Origin: an uncultured Gammaproteobacteria bacterium
GTDB lineage: Bacteria; Pseudomonadota; Gammaproteobacteria; Pseudomonadales; Pseudomonadaceae
Assembly (NCBI GenBank): GCA_945612235.1
Contig: CALZAE010000002.1
Span: 28,085-92,084, forward strand
Direction: 5' to 3'
Length of the DNA: 64,000 nt
The position numbers were made by a program, and so were the translations under genes. Below, piece by piece: positions 21,241 to 31,800 of the stretch. A model generated the notes under the pieces. It did no database searches. It was given only the letters and a program-made list of their open reading frames with translations, and was not told the origin of the DNA. Positions within the stretch are counted from its first letter, which is position 1. Each line of letters starts with the position of its first letter.

Positions 21241-21928
21241 GCTGATGATTACTCTCTATACCCAAGGCGATCAGTGCAAGAGACGCTGCCACTTGTTCAG
21301 CAATGCGCCGACTGGCACCCTGACCTCGAGTTTTTTCATTAAGTAAGCTCACCTGACATTCCACATGAAATATGCGGCAATGCGGCTCGCCTTGAATATC
21401 CACCACCTCATAGTGTGGTAGATCCGTACTGCGTGATTGTAAAAATTCCTGCAGACGTGTTTTTGGGTCTTTATTGGTATCGACCAAGGTTAACTCAGAA
21501 AAGTGCTGTTCGAGCCAAGCTAAGACTCGCTCACGCGCAACTTCCATACCTGAGTCCAGGTAAATAGCCCCAATAATGGCTTCAGTGGTGTCAGCTAAAA
21601 TTGAATCGCGGCGAAAGCCACCACTTTTTAATTCGCCTGAACCTAAGCGTAAATACTCACCTAAGCCAAAGCCGCGCGCCAACACAGCTAAGGTTTCGCC
21701 TTTCACTAGACGCGAACGCAGACGTGACAACTGTCCTTCTTTGGCCTGTGCAAAGTGATGGAACAACTTCTCACCGGCAACAAAGTTTAAAATAGCATCT
21801 CCCAAAAACTCGAGACGCTCATTATTACGCCCAGAAAAACTACGGTGGGTTAACGCCAAGGTCAACAAAGCCGTATCTTTAAAGGTGTAGCCAATTCTTT
21901 TCTGTAAAATCAGTAATGGATCACTCAC
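21233..21928 (-). CDS. rnc: Ribonuclease III
   Basis: [28 protein letters not shown], dsRBD-like C-terminus; GTG start. Confidence 0.97.
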   Translation of the reverse strand: MSDPLLILQKRIGYTFKDTALLTLALTHRSFSGRNNERLEFLGDAILNFVAGEKLFHHFAQAKEGQLSRLRSRLVKGETLAVLARGFGLGEYLRLGSGELKSGGFRRDSILADTTEAIIGAIYLDSGMEVARERVLAWLEQHFSELTLVDTNKDPKTRLQEFLQSRSTDLPHYEVVDIQGEPHCRIFHVECQVSLLNEKTRGQGASRRIAEQVAASLALIALGIESNHQHD

Positions 21929-22040
21929 TAGGCACGCACACGATATTGTTTGTCAAAAGTTACCACCAAATCAAAATTGCACATCAGCCACCAGAGGCTG
22001 TTTATGGTGAAGACGCTGGTAAGTGTTCAGTTATACCCAA
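21928..22040 (-). pseudogene. Remnant of a DUF4845-type gene between lepB and rnc
   Basis: Hand translation of the minus strand: V-[stop]-LNTYQRLHHKQPLVADVQF-[frameshift in TTTT run][18 protein letters not shown]; TAG overlaps the rnc GTG (TAGTG). DUF4845 genes normally occupy this slot in Pseudomonas; only about 200 bp remain. Not in the ORF track. Confidence 0.55.
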
Positions 22041-22127
22041 ATATTGGAATCATAACCGCTGTTTAATACACTTCATAACACAGGCCTTCAGCCGCATGAC
22101 CCTCTCTGTAGAGGGGCAGGCGCAGAA

Positions 22128-22979
22128 TTAGTGAATTAAACCAACACGACTGAAACTGGGTAATATACCGAACTTAGGATCCGCCCATGTCAGCCAAATT
22201 GCAAAGGCTTTACCAACAATATACTCATCAGGAACCATACCTTGTAGCTCAAAAGGTATGCTGGGGTCATCCCAGTACCGACTGTCTTTTGAGTTATCTC
22301 GGTTATCGCCCATCATAAAATAATGACCCGCCGGAACATACCACTGACGAGTCGGTTCAATGCGGCGACGTGCTTCCTTACGAATATAGTGCTCTTGCTC
22401 GCCTAAGCTCTCAGTAAACACAGCGGCACTGCCTAAACTGCCGGGTTCTTCACCTAAAAAGCGCTCATCAATGGCCTTACCATTGACTAAAATACGCTTA
22501 TCTGAGGTGTAGGTCACCACGTCACCCGGCAAGCCCACCACGCGCTTAATGTAGTTAATACGGGTATCTTCAGGGTATTTAAACACCATGACATCGCCGC
22601 GCTTAGGGTCACTGATTTCCACGACTTTTTGATCAATAACCGGCAAACGAATACCGTAAGCGAATTTATTCACCAAAATAAAGTCGCCCACTTCCAAAGT
22701 TGGGATCATTGAGCCTGATGGAATTTGAAAAGGCTCAACAATAAACGAGCGCAAAACAAAGACCACCGCCAACACTGGAAAGAATGATTTCCCATATTCG
22801 ATCAGCAGCGGTTCTTTTTCTAAGCGTGCGCGAACCTCGGAATTAAGTGCCACTGCATCTTTTTCATATTGGGCCACTGCTGCGCGGCGACGCGGGGCAA
22901 AATACACCAGGTCAAGTAACGCAAGAAAACCTGTCACGGCAACCGCAATGACCAATATCAATGGGAAATTTAATGTCAT
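22128..22979 (-). CDS. lepB: Signal peptidase I
   Basis: EPFQIPSGSMIPTLEVGDFILVNKFAYG, INYIKRVVGLPGD, YFMMGDNRDNSKDSR. Confidence 0.97.
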   Translation of the reverse strand: MTLNFPLILVIAVAVTGFLALLDLVYFAPRRRAAVAQYEKDAVALNSEVRARLEKEPLLIEYGKSFFPVLAVVFVLRSFIVEPFQIPSGSMIPTLEVGDFILVNKFAYGIRLPVIDQKVVEISDPKRGDVMVFKYPEDTRINYIKRVVGLPGDVVTYTSDKRILVNGKAIDERFLGEEPGSLGSAAVFTESLGEQEHYIRKEARRRIEPTRQWYVPAGHYFMMGDNRDNSKDSRYWDDPSIPFELQGMVPDEYIVGKAFAIWLTWADPKFGILPSFSRVGLIH

Positions 22980-22982
22980 AGA

Positions 22983-24782
22983 TTATTCATCCACTCGCAG
23001 TACTGCCAAGAAGGCCTCTTGTGGGATTTCAACGTTACCCACTTGCTTCATTCTTTTCTTACCTGCTTTTTGTTTCTCAAGCAGTTTACGCTTACGGCTT
23101 ACATCACCACCATAGCACTTAGCCAAAACGTTTTTACGTAAGGCCTTGACCGAAGTACGTGCAACAATTTGTCCGCCAAGTGCCGCTTGAATTGCCACAT
23201 CGTACATTTGACGTGGAATCAGTTCCTTCATCTTTTCAGCCAAAGCACGGCCTTTGGATGCTGCTTTATCACGGTGCACAATTAAGGCTAGAGCATCAAC
23301 GCGCTCACCGTTAATCAAGACATCAAGACGTGACAACTGAGCCACTTGGTAGCGATCAAAGCTGTAGTCGAGTGATGCATAACCACGGCTCACCGATTTG
23401 AGACGGTCAAAGAAGTCCAAGACCACTTCGTTCATCGGCAACTCATACACCACCTGAACTTGACTGCCCAAGAAGTGCATATCAACTTGCACACCACGTT
23501 TTTCGATACACAGAGTAATCACGTTACCCAAGTGCTCTTGCGGCACAAGAATAGTCGCTTTGACGATCGGCTCACGCATTTCTTCAATCTGCGAAGGGTC
23601 TGGCATACGTGATGGGTTATCCACGTAAATGATATCGCCATTTTTCAGCACAACTTCAAAGATTACCGTTGGTGCTGTGGTAATCAGATCCAGGTCGTAC
23701 TCGCGCTCGAGACGCTCCTGAATAATCTCCATGTGCAGCATACCCAGGAATCCAATCCGGAAACCAAAGCCCAAGGCTTCTGAGCTTTCTGGCTCATATT
23801 GCAAAGCTGCATCATTGAGCGTGAGTTTTTCCAGCGCATCACGAAAGTCTTCAAAGTCATCGGAACTGACGGGGAATAAGCCCGCATACACCTGTGGCTG
23901 GACGCGCTTAAAACCTGGTAGCACATCAACATCCGGGGTGTTAGACAGGGTTAAGGTGTCACCTACCGGCGCACCTTGAATGTCTTTAATACCGGCAATA
24001 ATAAAGCCTACTTCACCGGCTTTCAGGTTTGCCGTGGGCGTGTGCTTAGGGTTAAACACACCGACACTGTCGACTTGGTGTACGCGACCGGTGGACTTCA
24101 CCAACACTTTATCGCCTTTCTTAATGCAGCCGTTCTTAACGCGCACTAAAGAAACAATGCCTAAGTAGTTGTCAAACCAAGAGTCAATAATCAATGCTTG
24201 TAATGGCGCATCAATTTCACCCACTGGCGGTGGAATCACTTTCACTAAGCGCTCAAGAACTTCATCAACACCTAAACCTGTTTTCGCACTGCAGGTTACG
24301 GCGTCAGTTGCATCAATACCAATCACATGCTCAATTTCTTCTTGCACGCGCTCAGGGTCGGCTTGCGGCAAGTCAATCTTATTGAGTACCGGCATCACTT
24401 CAAGACCTTGCTCAATCGCCGTATAGCAGTTAGCCACCGACTGAGCTTCAACACCTTGTCCGGCATCAACCACCAACAAGGCACCTTCACAGGCAGCCAA
24501 GGAGCGGCTCACTTCATAGCTGAAGTCAACGTGGCCAGGCGTGTCAATAAAGTTAAGCTGATAGATACGACCATCACGCGCAGTGTAGTTCAAGGTTACG
24601 CTGTGGGCTTTAATGGTAATGCCCCGTTCACGCTCGAGATCCATAGAGTCCAAGACCTGTGACGCCATTTCGCGCTCGGTCAAGCCACCGCACATTTGAA
24701 TCAAGCGGTCGGCCAAAGTGGATTTACCATGGTCGATGTGGGCAATAATGGAAAAATTACGGATATGACTCAAGTCACTCAC
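22983..24782 (-). CDS. lepA: Elongation factor 4 (LepA)
   Basis: [66 protein letters not shown]. Confidence 0.98.
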   Translation of the reverse strand: MSDLSHIRNFSIIAHIDHGKSTLADRLIQMCGGLTEREMASQVLDSMDLERERGITIKAHSVTLNYTARDGRIYQLNFIDTPGHVDFSYEVSRSLAACEGALLVVDAGQGVEAQSVANCYTAIEQGLEVMPVLNKIDLPQADPERVQEEIEHVIGIDATDAVTCSAKTGLGVDEVLERLVKVIPPPVGEIDAPLQALIIDSWFDNYLGIVSLVRVKNGCIKKGDKVLVKSTGRVHQVDSVGVFNPKHTPTANLKAGEVGFIIAGIKDIQGAPVGDTLTLSNTPDVDVLPGFKRVQPQVYAGLFPVSSDDFEDFRDALEKLTLNDAALQYEPESSEALGFGFRIGFLGMLHMEIIQERLEREYDLDLITTAPTVIFEVVLKNGDIIYVDNPSRMPDPSQIEEMREPIVKATILVPQEHLGNVITLCIEKRGVQVDMHFLGSQVQVVYELPMNEVVLDFFDRLKSVSRGYASLDYSFDRYQVAQLSRLDVLINGERVDALALIVHRDKAASKGRALAEKMKELIPRQMYDVAIQAALGGQIVARTSVKALRKNVLAKCYGGDVSRKRKLLEKQKAGKKRMKQVGNVEIPQEAFLAVLRVDE

Positions 24783-24920
24783 AGAACATCACTCTACAAT
24801 TCAGTCCGTCGGCCGACTGCCAACAGAAAATAGCCGATGAGTTTACCTGATTAGTAGGCTTCAAGTCATCTATCGACGACCGCACGCAGAAAAAACCAAG
24901 ACTCACAGCCAGTTAAAATT

Positions 24921-24947
24921 AAAAAAAGCGACCCGCAGGTCGCTTTT
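24921..24947 (-). terminator. Rho-independent terminator downstream of mucD
   Basis: AAAAGCGACC-CGCA-GGTCGCTTTT; U-tract on the minus transcript. Confidence 0.8.
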
Positions 24948-24978
24948 CAATGGGCTATTTAATCCGCTAGCGGATAGA

Positions 24979-26430
24979 TCAACTAGAGAGCTTAAAAGTA
25001 ATAAAGCTCGCACGTCCCTGACGCAACACACGCATCGATACCGAGCGGTTACTGGGTAAGTCTTGCGTAATCTTAGCGAAGGTTCTCGCTGAATCAATCA
25101 TTTGATTATTCAAGTGGGTAATCACATCACCAGCACGCAAGCCGATCATCGCTGCCGCGCCATCACGCACTTCTTGAATCAAGACAGCACCTTGTAAGTC
25201 GATGGCTTTTTTCTGCTCAGCTGTCAAATCAACCACAGTAATGCCTAAGCGATCACTTTTGCTGACATCACCTTTGCTATCAGCCAACGTCATTTCCTCA
25301 CCTTCGTTAGGCAAAGACCCTACTTTTACTTTTAAGATTTTACGTGAGCCTTCACGCATCACTTCTAATTTAACTGTTTTACCAGGCTTTACTGCACCGA
25401 CTAAATGCGGCAAGTCAGCAGACATCACCACGGGGTGATCATTCATGCTCAAAATCACATCACCGACTTTCAACCCACCTTTATCTGCTGGGCCTTTCTC
25501 CAACACTTGCGCAATTAAAGCACCGGCTGGCTTGTCTAAACCAAAGGATTCGGCCAGATCTTTATTCACTTCCTGAATCACCACACCCAACCAGCCACGA
25601 TCCACTTTACCGCTGGCTTTAAGCTGATCACTCACATTCAAGGCCACTTCCATTGGGATAGCAAAAGACAAGCCCATGAATCCGCCTGAACGGGTAAAGA
25701 TCTGTGAGTTAATCCCCACCACTTCACCTTTTAAGTTAAATAACGGACCACCTGAGTTACCCGGGTTAATGGCCACATCGGTTTGAATAAAGGGCACATA
25801 GTTGTCATTGGGCAAATTACGGCCTTTCGCCGACACAATGCCTGAGGTGACTGAGTGATCAAAACCAAAGGGTGAACCAATCGCTAATACCCACTCACCC
25901 ACTTTCAAATCTTTAGATTGACCCAGCTTAACTGTAGGTAAATTTTTGCCTTCGACTTTTAATAACGCCACATCAGTGCGTGGGTCAGTACCCACTAGTT
26001 TCGCCTGTAACTCACTGCGATCAGCAAGACGCACAATGATTTCATCAGCATCGGCAATCACGTGATTATTCGTCAGAATATAACCGTCTTTGGAGATAAT
26101 AAAACCTGAGCCCAAAGACTGGGCTTCGCGCTGACGACCTCTGTTATGTGGTCCTTGCTCAGAGCGCGGCATGGGCATACTGCGCTCAAAAAACTCACGG
26201 AAAATAGGTGGTAAACCTTCCAGTTCTGGCAAAGAGTGAAAACCACCTGAACCGGTTTGGGTTTTAGCGGTTTGTCGTGTACTGATATTCACTACAGCTG
26301 GGGCTGACTCCTCAACCAGAACAGTAAAGTCAGGTAATTGAGCTTGCGCTGTGGGCATCACCAGCACCATCAGTGCCATGCATGCGCCAAGCAATAACGA
26401 AGTTTTTTTCTGCAGCATAAGAGTCTCCAT
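24979..26430 (-). CDS. mucD: DegP/Do-family periplasmic serine endoprotease MucD
   Basis: HtrA triad context: YILTNNHVIADADEI, DPRTDVALLKVEG, NPGNSGGPLFNLKGEVVGINSQI; two PDZ regions; downstream of mucC. Confidence 0.96.
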   Translation of the reverse strand: METLMLQKKTSLLLGACMALMVLVMPTAQAQLPDFTVLVEESAPAVVNISTRQTAKTQTGSGGFHSLPELEGLPPIFREFFERSMPMPRSEQGPHNRGRQREAQSLGSGFIISKDGYILTNNHVIADADEIIVRLADRSELQAKLVGTDPRTDVALLKVEGKNLPTVKLGQSKDLKVGEWVLAIGSPFGFDHSVTSGIVSAKGRNLPNDNYVPFIQTDVAINPGNSGGPLFNLKGEVVGINSQIFTRSGGFMGLSFAIPMEVALNVSDQLKASGKVDRGWLGVVIQEVNKDLAESFGLDKPAGALIAQVLEKGPADKGGLKVGDVILSMNDHPVVMSADLPHLVGAVKPGKTVKLEVMREGSRKILKVKVGSLPNEGEEMTLADSKGDVSKSDRLGITVVDLTAEQKKAIDLQGAVLIQEVRDGAAAMIGLRAGDVITHLNNQMIDSARTFAKITQDLPSNRSVSMRVLRQGRASFITFKLSS

Positions 26431-26438
26431 TACTAAAA

Positions 26439-26897
26439 TTACACTTCAGGCGCAGTATTTAAAACAATCTGCGCTCTGAGCACAACAGGTTGCATTGTAG
26501 TTTCATCCATATAACGCGCGCTAAATAAGCGCACCCAAATTGCCCCACCGAGAAACCCCACCAACGCAGCTAATATCACCCAAGGTTCTGCTGCATTGAA
26601 TGCATTCACGGCTACAGCGGCAGCAAACATTGCTAACAACGGCAGCATATACACCAACATAGCACCACGAATTAATGAGTCTTCACTGATACCCAAGGTG
26701 ACTTGGTCACCTGCTTGCAAGTACAAATCAGAACGCACTTTAATAGTGTGAGGTTTGTGATCCGCCGATAAGCTATTGATGATGCCTTGACCGCATGCGG
26801 CTTTAGCTGCGCAACTACCACAGGTTGTTTTACGTTGCGTGGCAACCCAAACATCCTGTCCATCCACAGCTAACACCACTCCAGGCTCTTCAATCAT
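26439..26897 (-). CDS. mucC: SoxR-reducing system protein RseC / MucC
   Basis: TTCGSCAAKAACGQGIINSL Cys cluster, two TM helices; mucB-mucC-mucD order. Confidence 0.93.
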   Translation of the reverse strand: MIEEPGVVLAVDGQDVWVATQRKTTCGSCAAKAACGQGIINSLSADHKPHTIKVRSDLYLQAGDQVTLGISEDSLIRGAMLVYMLPLLAMFAAAVAVNAFNAAEPWVILAALVGFLGGAIWVRLFSARYMDETTMQPVVLRAQIVLNTAPEV

Positions 26898-27879
26898 CCA
26901 TCACACCTTGCTCAGCATGCGCTGATAACGCAATACGCTCGGCCGTACCCAAAGGGATCTCGCCAATCACTGTGACCATTTTATACTCGCTGCCCTGCTG
27001 TACTTTTTTAGATACCACTGCGGTTGGGCCAATTTGACGACGCCCCCCCTGAACCTTAGCATCTGCAAGCGGCTCAAAGAAAACCGAGAAGTGCGCCAAA
27101 CCATCAGAATAGACCTGACTGAGCACATCCCCGCTGTGCTCTAGAGCGGGCTTATAATGACTGCGCAACAAGGTAAAGCCTTGCGGCACCCAACTTGCTA
27201 CAGACTCACGCTGCACTTGTTGTGTTTTTGGCGCTTGCACTTGATCAACCGGCTGACACTGCTCGCTAACCACCAATAAGCCTTGCTCATCAACTTCATG
27301 TACCGCGCCAGCTTGCGCCTTAAACTGTACAAACTGGAAGCGCTCGAGTAACTCACCATGCTCATTGAGCAACAAGGTTTTCAAGGGTATGGCTGTGCTT
27401 TTATCCATATGCAATTCGACTGCATAACGGTGCTGATCACGCGGTGCAAATAACAAGACTGCAGTAGCATGCCCCGCCACTCTCGACTCATTCAGTACCC
27501 GTATATCATAAGAGTGCTGCAATTCTTGAATTTGCAGTACGGTTGCAGGCCACATATCCACCGTAGCTAATTCGTCAGCCACAGCAGAACTCATACATGC
27601 GACACGACCATCGATACGCATCATTTCATGCGCAGGACCATTGAGCTGCACAAAACGCTCAAGTAACTGCCCCTGAGCATTCACTTGATGCCAGACTTGG
27701 TGAGTAGAGAAAGCCCCTTTGCGCTCATAGATAAAGGAGCCTTGATAGTTTTGCGCTCCCTGCGCACTCTGTAATAGCTGCAACCACTGCTCTGCAGTGT
27801 GTGGCTGCGCCGCTGCTAACACCTGACCCGTTAGCATCATCCCTAATGCGACGCTAGAGCAAAGAGCTTTCACCCGCAT
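26890..27879 (-). CDS. mucB: MucB/RseB sigma factor regulatory protein
   Basis: Signal peptide, QNYQGSFIYERKGAFSTHQVWH, LPQGF-like WVPQGFTLLRS; position. Confidence 0.94.
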   Translation of the reverse strand: MRVKALCSSVALGMMLTGQVLAAAQPHTAEQWLQLLQSAQGAQNYQGSFIYERKGAFSTHQVWHQVNAQGQLLERFVQLNGPAHEMMRIDGRVACMSSAVADELATVDMWPATVLQIQELQHSYDIRVLNESRVAGHATAVLLFAPRDQHRYAVELHMDKSTAIPLKTLLLNEHGELLERFQFVQFKAQAGAVHEVDEQGLLVVSEQCQPVDQVQAPKTQQVQRESVASWVPQGFTLLRSHYKPALEHSGDVLSQVYSDGLAHFSVFFEPLADAKVQGGRRQIGPTAVVSKKVQQGSEYKMVTVIGEIPLGTAERIALSAHAEQGVMDD

Positions 27880-27882
27880 TGG

Positions 27883-28500
27883 TTATTGACCTTCCAAACT
27901 AGCAGCTCGCGCATATGGCAGTCCGCTTTCGGTTTTATTGACGCCGCTTTGCTGTGCATGCTGACGCATATAACTCGGCAAACGACGCTCATACCAAGCA
28001 TCTTGACCGTCGACAGCTTCGACAATAGGTGTTTTCTCACCTTGCGCGCTGTAACTGGCAAGCACTACAGGTCGATCAGCTTGAACATGAGTAGTTGCAG
28101 GCAAGCGCTGCTCACTCTGCACCAGCATGGTTTCTTGCTGTAACGAGTCTTGATTATAAAAACGCACACCACCCAACACAGCTAAAGTCACTGATGCTGC
28201 TACCGCCACACGTGTTAGCCACTGTAAGCGACCTTGCTTCGCTGCGGGTGTCGCAGTTTCTTGCTGGTCGATCAACGGCGCTGATTCTTCAGCGTCAATG
28301 GCCGCCATAATGCTTGCAGACAAGTCAATTTGAGCATGGCTCGGCTCATTATGCATAGCTGCACGCGCAGCATGATAGTGAGACCAATCAGCACGCACCT
28401 GTGGATCATTCACGGCATTGAGCACTCGGCGCAATTCCATCTCATCAGCCTCATTATCCATCAGGGCTGAGAGCGACTGCTTAAGAATGTCTTGACTCAT
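27883..28500 (-). CDS. mucA: Anti-sigma factor MucA/RseA
   Basis: LSALMDNEADEMELRRVLNAVNDPQVRADWSHYHAARAAM; single TM; directly after algU. Confidence 0.94.
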   Translation of the reverse strand: MSQDILKQSLSALMDNEADEMELRRVLNAVNDPQVRADWSHYHAARAAMHNEPSHAQIDLSASIMAAIDAEESAPLIDQQETATPAAKQGRLQWLTRVAVAASVTLAVLGGVRFYNQDSLQQETMLVQSEQRLPATTHVQADRPVVLASYSAQGEKTPIVEAVDGQDAWYERRLPSYMRQHAQQSGVNKTESGLPYARAASLEGQ

Positions 28501-28532
28501 ATTAGGATTCCTCTTTTATCGTGCGCCGCGCA

Positions 28533-29114
28533 TTAGTCAGCGTTTTGCAACAGGGGCCGCAAAGCTTTATCAACAGCCTCGCGTGCTCTAAATATGCGCG
28601 AACGCACTGTACCTACGGGACACTGCATCACGGTTGCAATGTCCTCATAACTGAGACCTTCAAATTCACGTAAAGTTAGCGCGCAACGCAAATCTTCTGG
28701 TAATTGTTTAATACTACGCTGTACGGTTTCATCAATTTCATCACGCAGCATTAGACGCTCAGGGGATGCCATATCTTTGAGGGCATGATCACCATCATAA
28801 AACTCAGCATCACTTGAATCCACATCACTACTGGGTGGGCGCCGATTGCGCGAAACCAAATAATTTTTTGCTGTATTAATAGCAATACGGTACAGCCATG
28901 TATAAAACGCACTGTCGCCACGAAAATTAGCCAGTGCTCGGTAGGCCTTGATAAAAGCTTCTTGGGTCACGTCTTGCGCCTCATGGGGGTCATGCACAAA
29001 ACGCACAACTAAACCCATGATTCGATTTTGATATTTTAAAACCAAAAGATCGAAAGCTCGCTTATCACCACCTTGTACACGCTTGACCAGTTGCTGATCA
29101 TCATCTGCGGTCAT
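28533..29114 (-). CDS. algU: RNA polymerase sigma-E factor AlgU/RpoE
   Basis: LVKRVQGGDKRAFDLLVLKYQNRIMGLV, EAQDVTQEAFIKAYRALANFRGDSAFYTWLYRIAINTAKN, GLSYEDIATVMQCPVGTVRSRIFRARE. Confidence 0.97.
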   Translation of the reverse strand: MTADDDQQLVKRVQGGDKRAFDLLVLKYQNRIMGLVVRFVHDPHEAQDVTQEAFIKAYRALANFRGDSAFYTWLYRIAINTAKNYLVSRNRRPPSSDVDSSDAEFYDGDHALKDMASPERLMLRDEIDETVQRSIKQLPEDLRCALTLREFEGLSYEDIATVMQCPVGTVRSRIFRAREAVDKALRPLLQNAD

Positions 29115-29310
29115 GCAGCGTCTCCAATACAGACGCCTGTCACATTACTTTTCATAGCACATTGTGTTTGCGCCATAATTAACTCCCCACATTAAATATG
29201 TACAGCAGCCCGTCTGGTGTCGATAAAAAGAACCATCACAGCAGCGCCCCGTTTTATTTAACTTTAACCTGTTTCTTTGAGTGACGCGCAGTTTAATGTT
29301 GTATGCCATT

Positions 29311-29338
29311 ATTGAGCCATCAAGCAATTGAAAAGTTC
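29311..29338 (-). promoter_or_regulatory. Candidate sigma-E (AlgU)-type autoregulatory promoter of algU
   Basis: Minus strand GAACTT (29333-29338) - 17 nt - TCAAT (29311-29315), about 195 nt upstream of the algU start; resembles GAACTT-N16/17-TC(C/T)(A/G)A. Confidence 0.5.
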
Positions 29339-29410
29339 CATCCATTTGGAAGTATTTTGCAAAGCCAACCAGCGTTATACTCATGCGCATCCTTGGAGTG
29401 GACCTTATTT

Positions 29411-31018
29411 ATGAGCCAATCTTATCAATATGATGTTTTGATTATCGGCAGTGGCGCGGCAGGTTTAACCACAGCGCTCACCCTGCCCAACCATTTGCGC
29501 ATTGCGGTACTCAGCAAAGGTGACTTATCCAGCGGCTCAACCTATTGGGCGCAAGGCGGTGTCGCTGGCGTACTCGATGATACCGATACCGTTGAGTCGC
29601 ATGTGCAAGACACCTTGATTGCTGGTGCTGGTTTATGTAATGAAGACGCCGTACGTTTTACTGTTGAAAACAGTCGCAGTGCAATTGATTGGCTGATTGA
29701 GCAAGGTGTGCCCTTCACGCGTAACGACACCGATGATGTTCACTATGATTATCACCTCACCCGTGAAGGCGGTCACAGTCATCGCCGTATTATTCATGCG
29801 GCCGATGCCACAGGTGCGGCAATTTTCACGACATTACTTGCACGTGCGCGCCAGCACAGCAATATTCATTTAATTGAGCAGCAAGTAGCGGTTGACTTAA
29901 TTATGGCTAGCAAGCTGGGCCGCGAGGGCAATGCGTGCTTAGGTGCCTATGTACTCAACCGCGCTACCGATGAAGTGGACACCTATGCCGCGCGCTTTAC
30001 CGTCTTAGCCACCGGCGGTGCAGCTAAGGTCTACTTATATACCAGCAATCCAGACAGTGCCTGCGGTGATGGCATCGCTATGGCTTGGCGTGCCGGTTGC
30101 AGCGTGGGTAATTTAGAGTTTAATCAGTTTCACCCCACCTGCTTATACCACCCACAAGCGAAAAACTTTTTAATCACCGAAGCCTTACGCGGCGAAGGCG
30201 CCCACCTGAAGCTCCCTAATGGCGAGCGTTTTATGGCGCGCTTTGATAGCCGTGAAGAACTTGCACCACGCGATATTGTGGCCCGCGCCATTGACCATGA
30301 GATGAAGCGCTTAGGGATTGATTGTGTATATTTGGATATCAGCCACAAATCCACTGAGTTTATTCAAGAACACTTCCCAACTGTCTATGAGCGCTGCCTG
30401 ACCTTTGGTATCGATATCACCAAAGAACCCATTCCAGTGGTGCCCGCTGCGCACTATACCTGTGGTGGCGTGGTGGTTGACCAGCACGGTCATACCGATA
30501 TCAACAACCTCTACGCCATTGGTGAAACCAGTTTTACCGGTCTGCACGGTGCCAACCGCATGGCCAGTAATTCTCTGTTGGAATGTTTTGTTTATGCCCG
30601 CTCTGCTGCCAACGACATCATCCAGCAAGACACTCAAGTGCCCATGCCCGAAGATTTGCCACAATGGGATGCCAGTTTAGTCACTGACTCAGATGAAGAT
30701 GTGATTATTGCGCACAACTGGGATGAGCTGCGACGCTTTATGTGGGATTACGTTGGCATTGTTCGCACCAATAAACGCTTGCTGCGCGCACTACACCGCG
30801 TGCGTTTACTGCAGTATGAGATTGATGAGTTTTACAGCAACTACCGTGTGAGTCGCGACCTGATTGAACTGCGCAACTTAGCTGTTGTAGCAGATTTAAT
30901 TATTCGTTCCGCCATGCGCCGCAAAGAAAGTCGGGGGCTGCACTACACCTTAGACTACCCACAACTGAGCGACTCAATTGTCGATACTATTTTACGGCCT
31001 GCCAGCGCCGACGACTGA
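29411..31018 (+). CDS. nadB: L-aspartate oxidase
   Basis: [64 protein letters not shown] at 29411. Confidence 0.96.
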   Translation: MSQSYQYDVLIIGSGAAGLTTALTLPNHLRIAVLSKGDLSSGSTYWAQGGVAGVLDDTDTVESHVQDTLIAGAGLCNEDAVRFTVENSRSAIDWLIEQGVPFTRNDTDDVHYDYHLTREGGHSHRRIIHAADATGAAIFTTLLARARQHSNIHLIEQQVAVDLIMASKLGREGNACLGAYVLNRATDEVDTYAARFTVLATGGAAKVYLYTSNPDSACGDGIAMAWRAGCSVGNLEFNQFHPTCLYHPQAKNFLITEALRGEGAHLKLPNGERFMARFDSREELAPRDIVARAIDHEMKRLGIDCVYLDISHKSTEFIQEHFPTVYERCLTFGIDITKEPIPVVPAAHYTCGGVVVDQHGHTDINNLYAIGETSFTGLHGANRMASNSLLECFVYARSAANDIIQQDTQVPMPEDLPQWDASLVTDSDEDVIIAHNWDELRRFMWDYVGIVRTNKRLLRALHRVRLLQYEIDEFYSNYRVSRDLIELRNLAVVADLIIRSAMRRKESRGLHYTLDYPQLSDSIVDTILRPASADD

Positions 31019-31442
31019 ATTTGAGTTGCACGCGCAGGCGGCGATGGCTGTCCTGCGCTAAGCTATCAAAAGGCACCGCGGCACTGCGGTAAAACCATTG
31101 CTCAGGATAGCGATAACGCAACAGTACCAGAGCGGGTATCGCCATGCTGTCAGCTCGCAATTGCACAGGACGCCAACCGGTTTGACTGCTCCACATCTGC
31201 CAGCCTTGTGCTGTGCGCTTGAGCCCCATTCGTAACCGGGGTTGCTGCGCCTGATTGATGCGCAACCATTGTGCATAGATCTGCAAAGCTAACAGCAGCA
31301 ACAGCACACATTTAACACTTGCAGCAATGGCTGCCAAAACAGCAGCCACACTTGCCAACACTAAAACACCAATAACCGCCCATGACAGCCTGATTGAAGG
31401 CTGCCAAAAGCACATAAAATGCTGTCTATGCAGGCTTGGCAT
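30987..31442 (-). CDS. YgfX (CptA)-like membrane protein
   Basis: Two TM helices followed by a beta-rich C-terminus; directly downstream of sdhE; 3' end overlaps nadB by 32 bp. Confidence 0.75.
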   Translation of the reverse strand: MPSLHRQHFMCFWQPSIRLSWAVIGVLVLASVAAVLAAIAASVKCVLLLLLALQIYAQWLRINQAQQPRLRMGLKRTAQGWQMWSSQTGWRPVQLRADSMAIPALVLLRYRYPEQWFYRSAAVPFDSLAQDSHRRLRVQLKFSRRRWQAVK

Positions 31443-31680
31443 GCTCTAAAATCAATCCAACAATACGCTTTAAATCGTCACTTTCCGGCTCGGCACGCAA
31501 CATGCACCAACCAAAAATATCTTGGTCTTCACAATCGAGCAACATACGGTAGCGCTCACGGTCCGCTTCATCGAGCTTTAAGTACTGCTCTTCAACAAAG
31601 GGCACCAGTAATTGATCCAGCTCCCACATGCCTCGGCGACTGTGCCAATAGAGACGTTTTACTTCAACTTCGATAGACAT
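31426..31680 (-). CDS. sdhE: FAD assembly factor SdhE
   Basis: [36 protein letters not shown]; RGxxE motif; start MSIEVEV preferred over the listed 31692. Confidence 0.92.
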   Translation of the reverse strand: MSIEVEVKRLYWHSRRGMWELDQLLVPFVEEQYLKLDEADRERYRMLLDCEDQDIFGWCMLRAEPESDDLKRIVGLILEHAKPA

Positions 31681-31800
31681 GGCGCACTCCAAATATTAGT
31701 GGACTCAGTATAAGACAAATTTAACAAAGTGGCATACGCTGACAAGAGGCTGTTAGCACTCTATGATAGACGCATGCATTATTTAACAAGCGAGACGATC

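Noticed and set aside
21916-22131. 71-aa plus-strand ORF between rnc and lepB
   Set aside because: Lies over the decayed DUF4845 remnant on the opposite strand; no RBS or similarity seen
29145-29390. 81-aa minus-strand ORF upstream of algU
   Set aside because: Spans the likely algU promoter and leader; no recognisable domain
30987-31692. ygfX/sdhE (CptA/CptB) as a toxin-antitoxin system
   Set aside because: Although some literature named them as a toxin-antitoxin pair, SdhE is established as a flavinylation factor; conserved core context does not support a novel defence system
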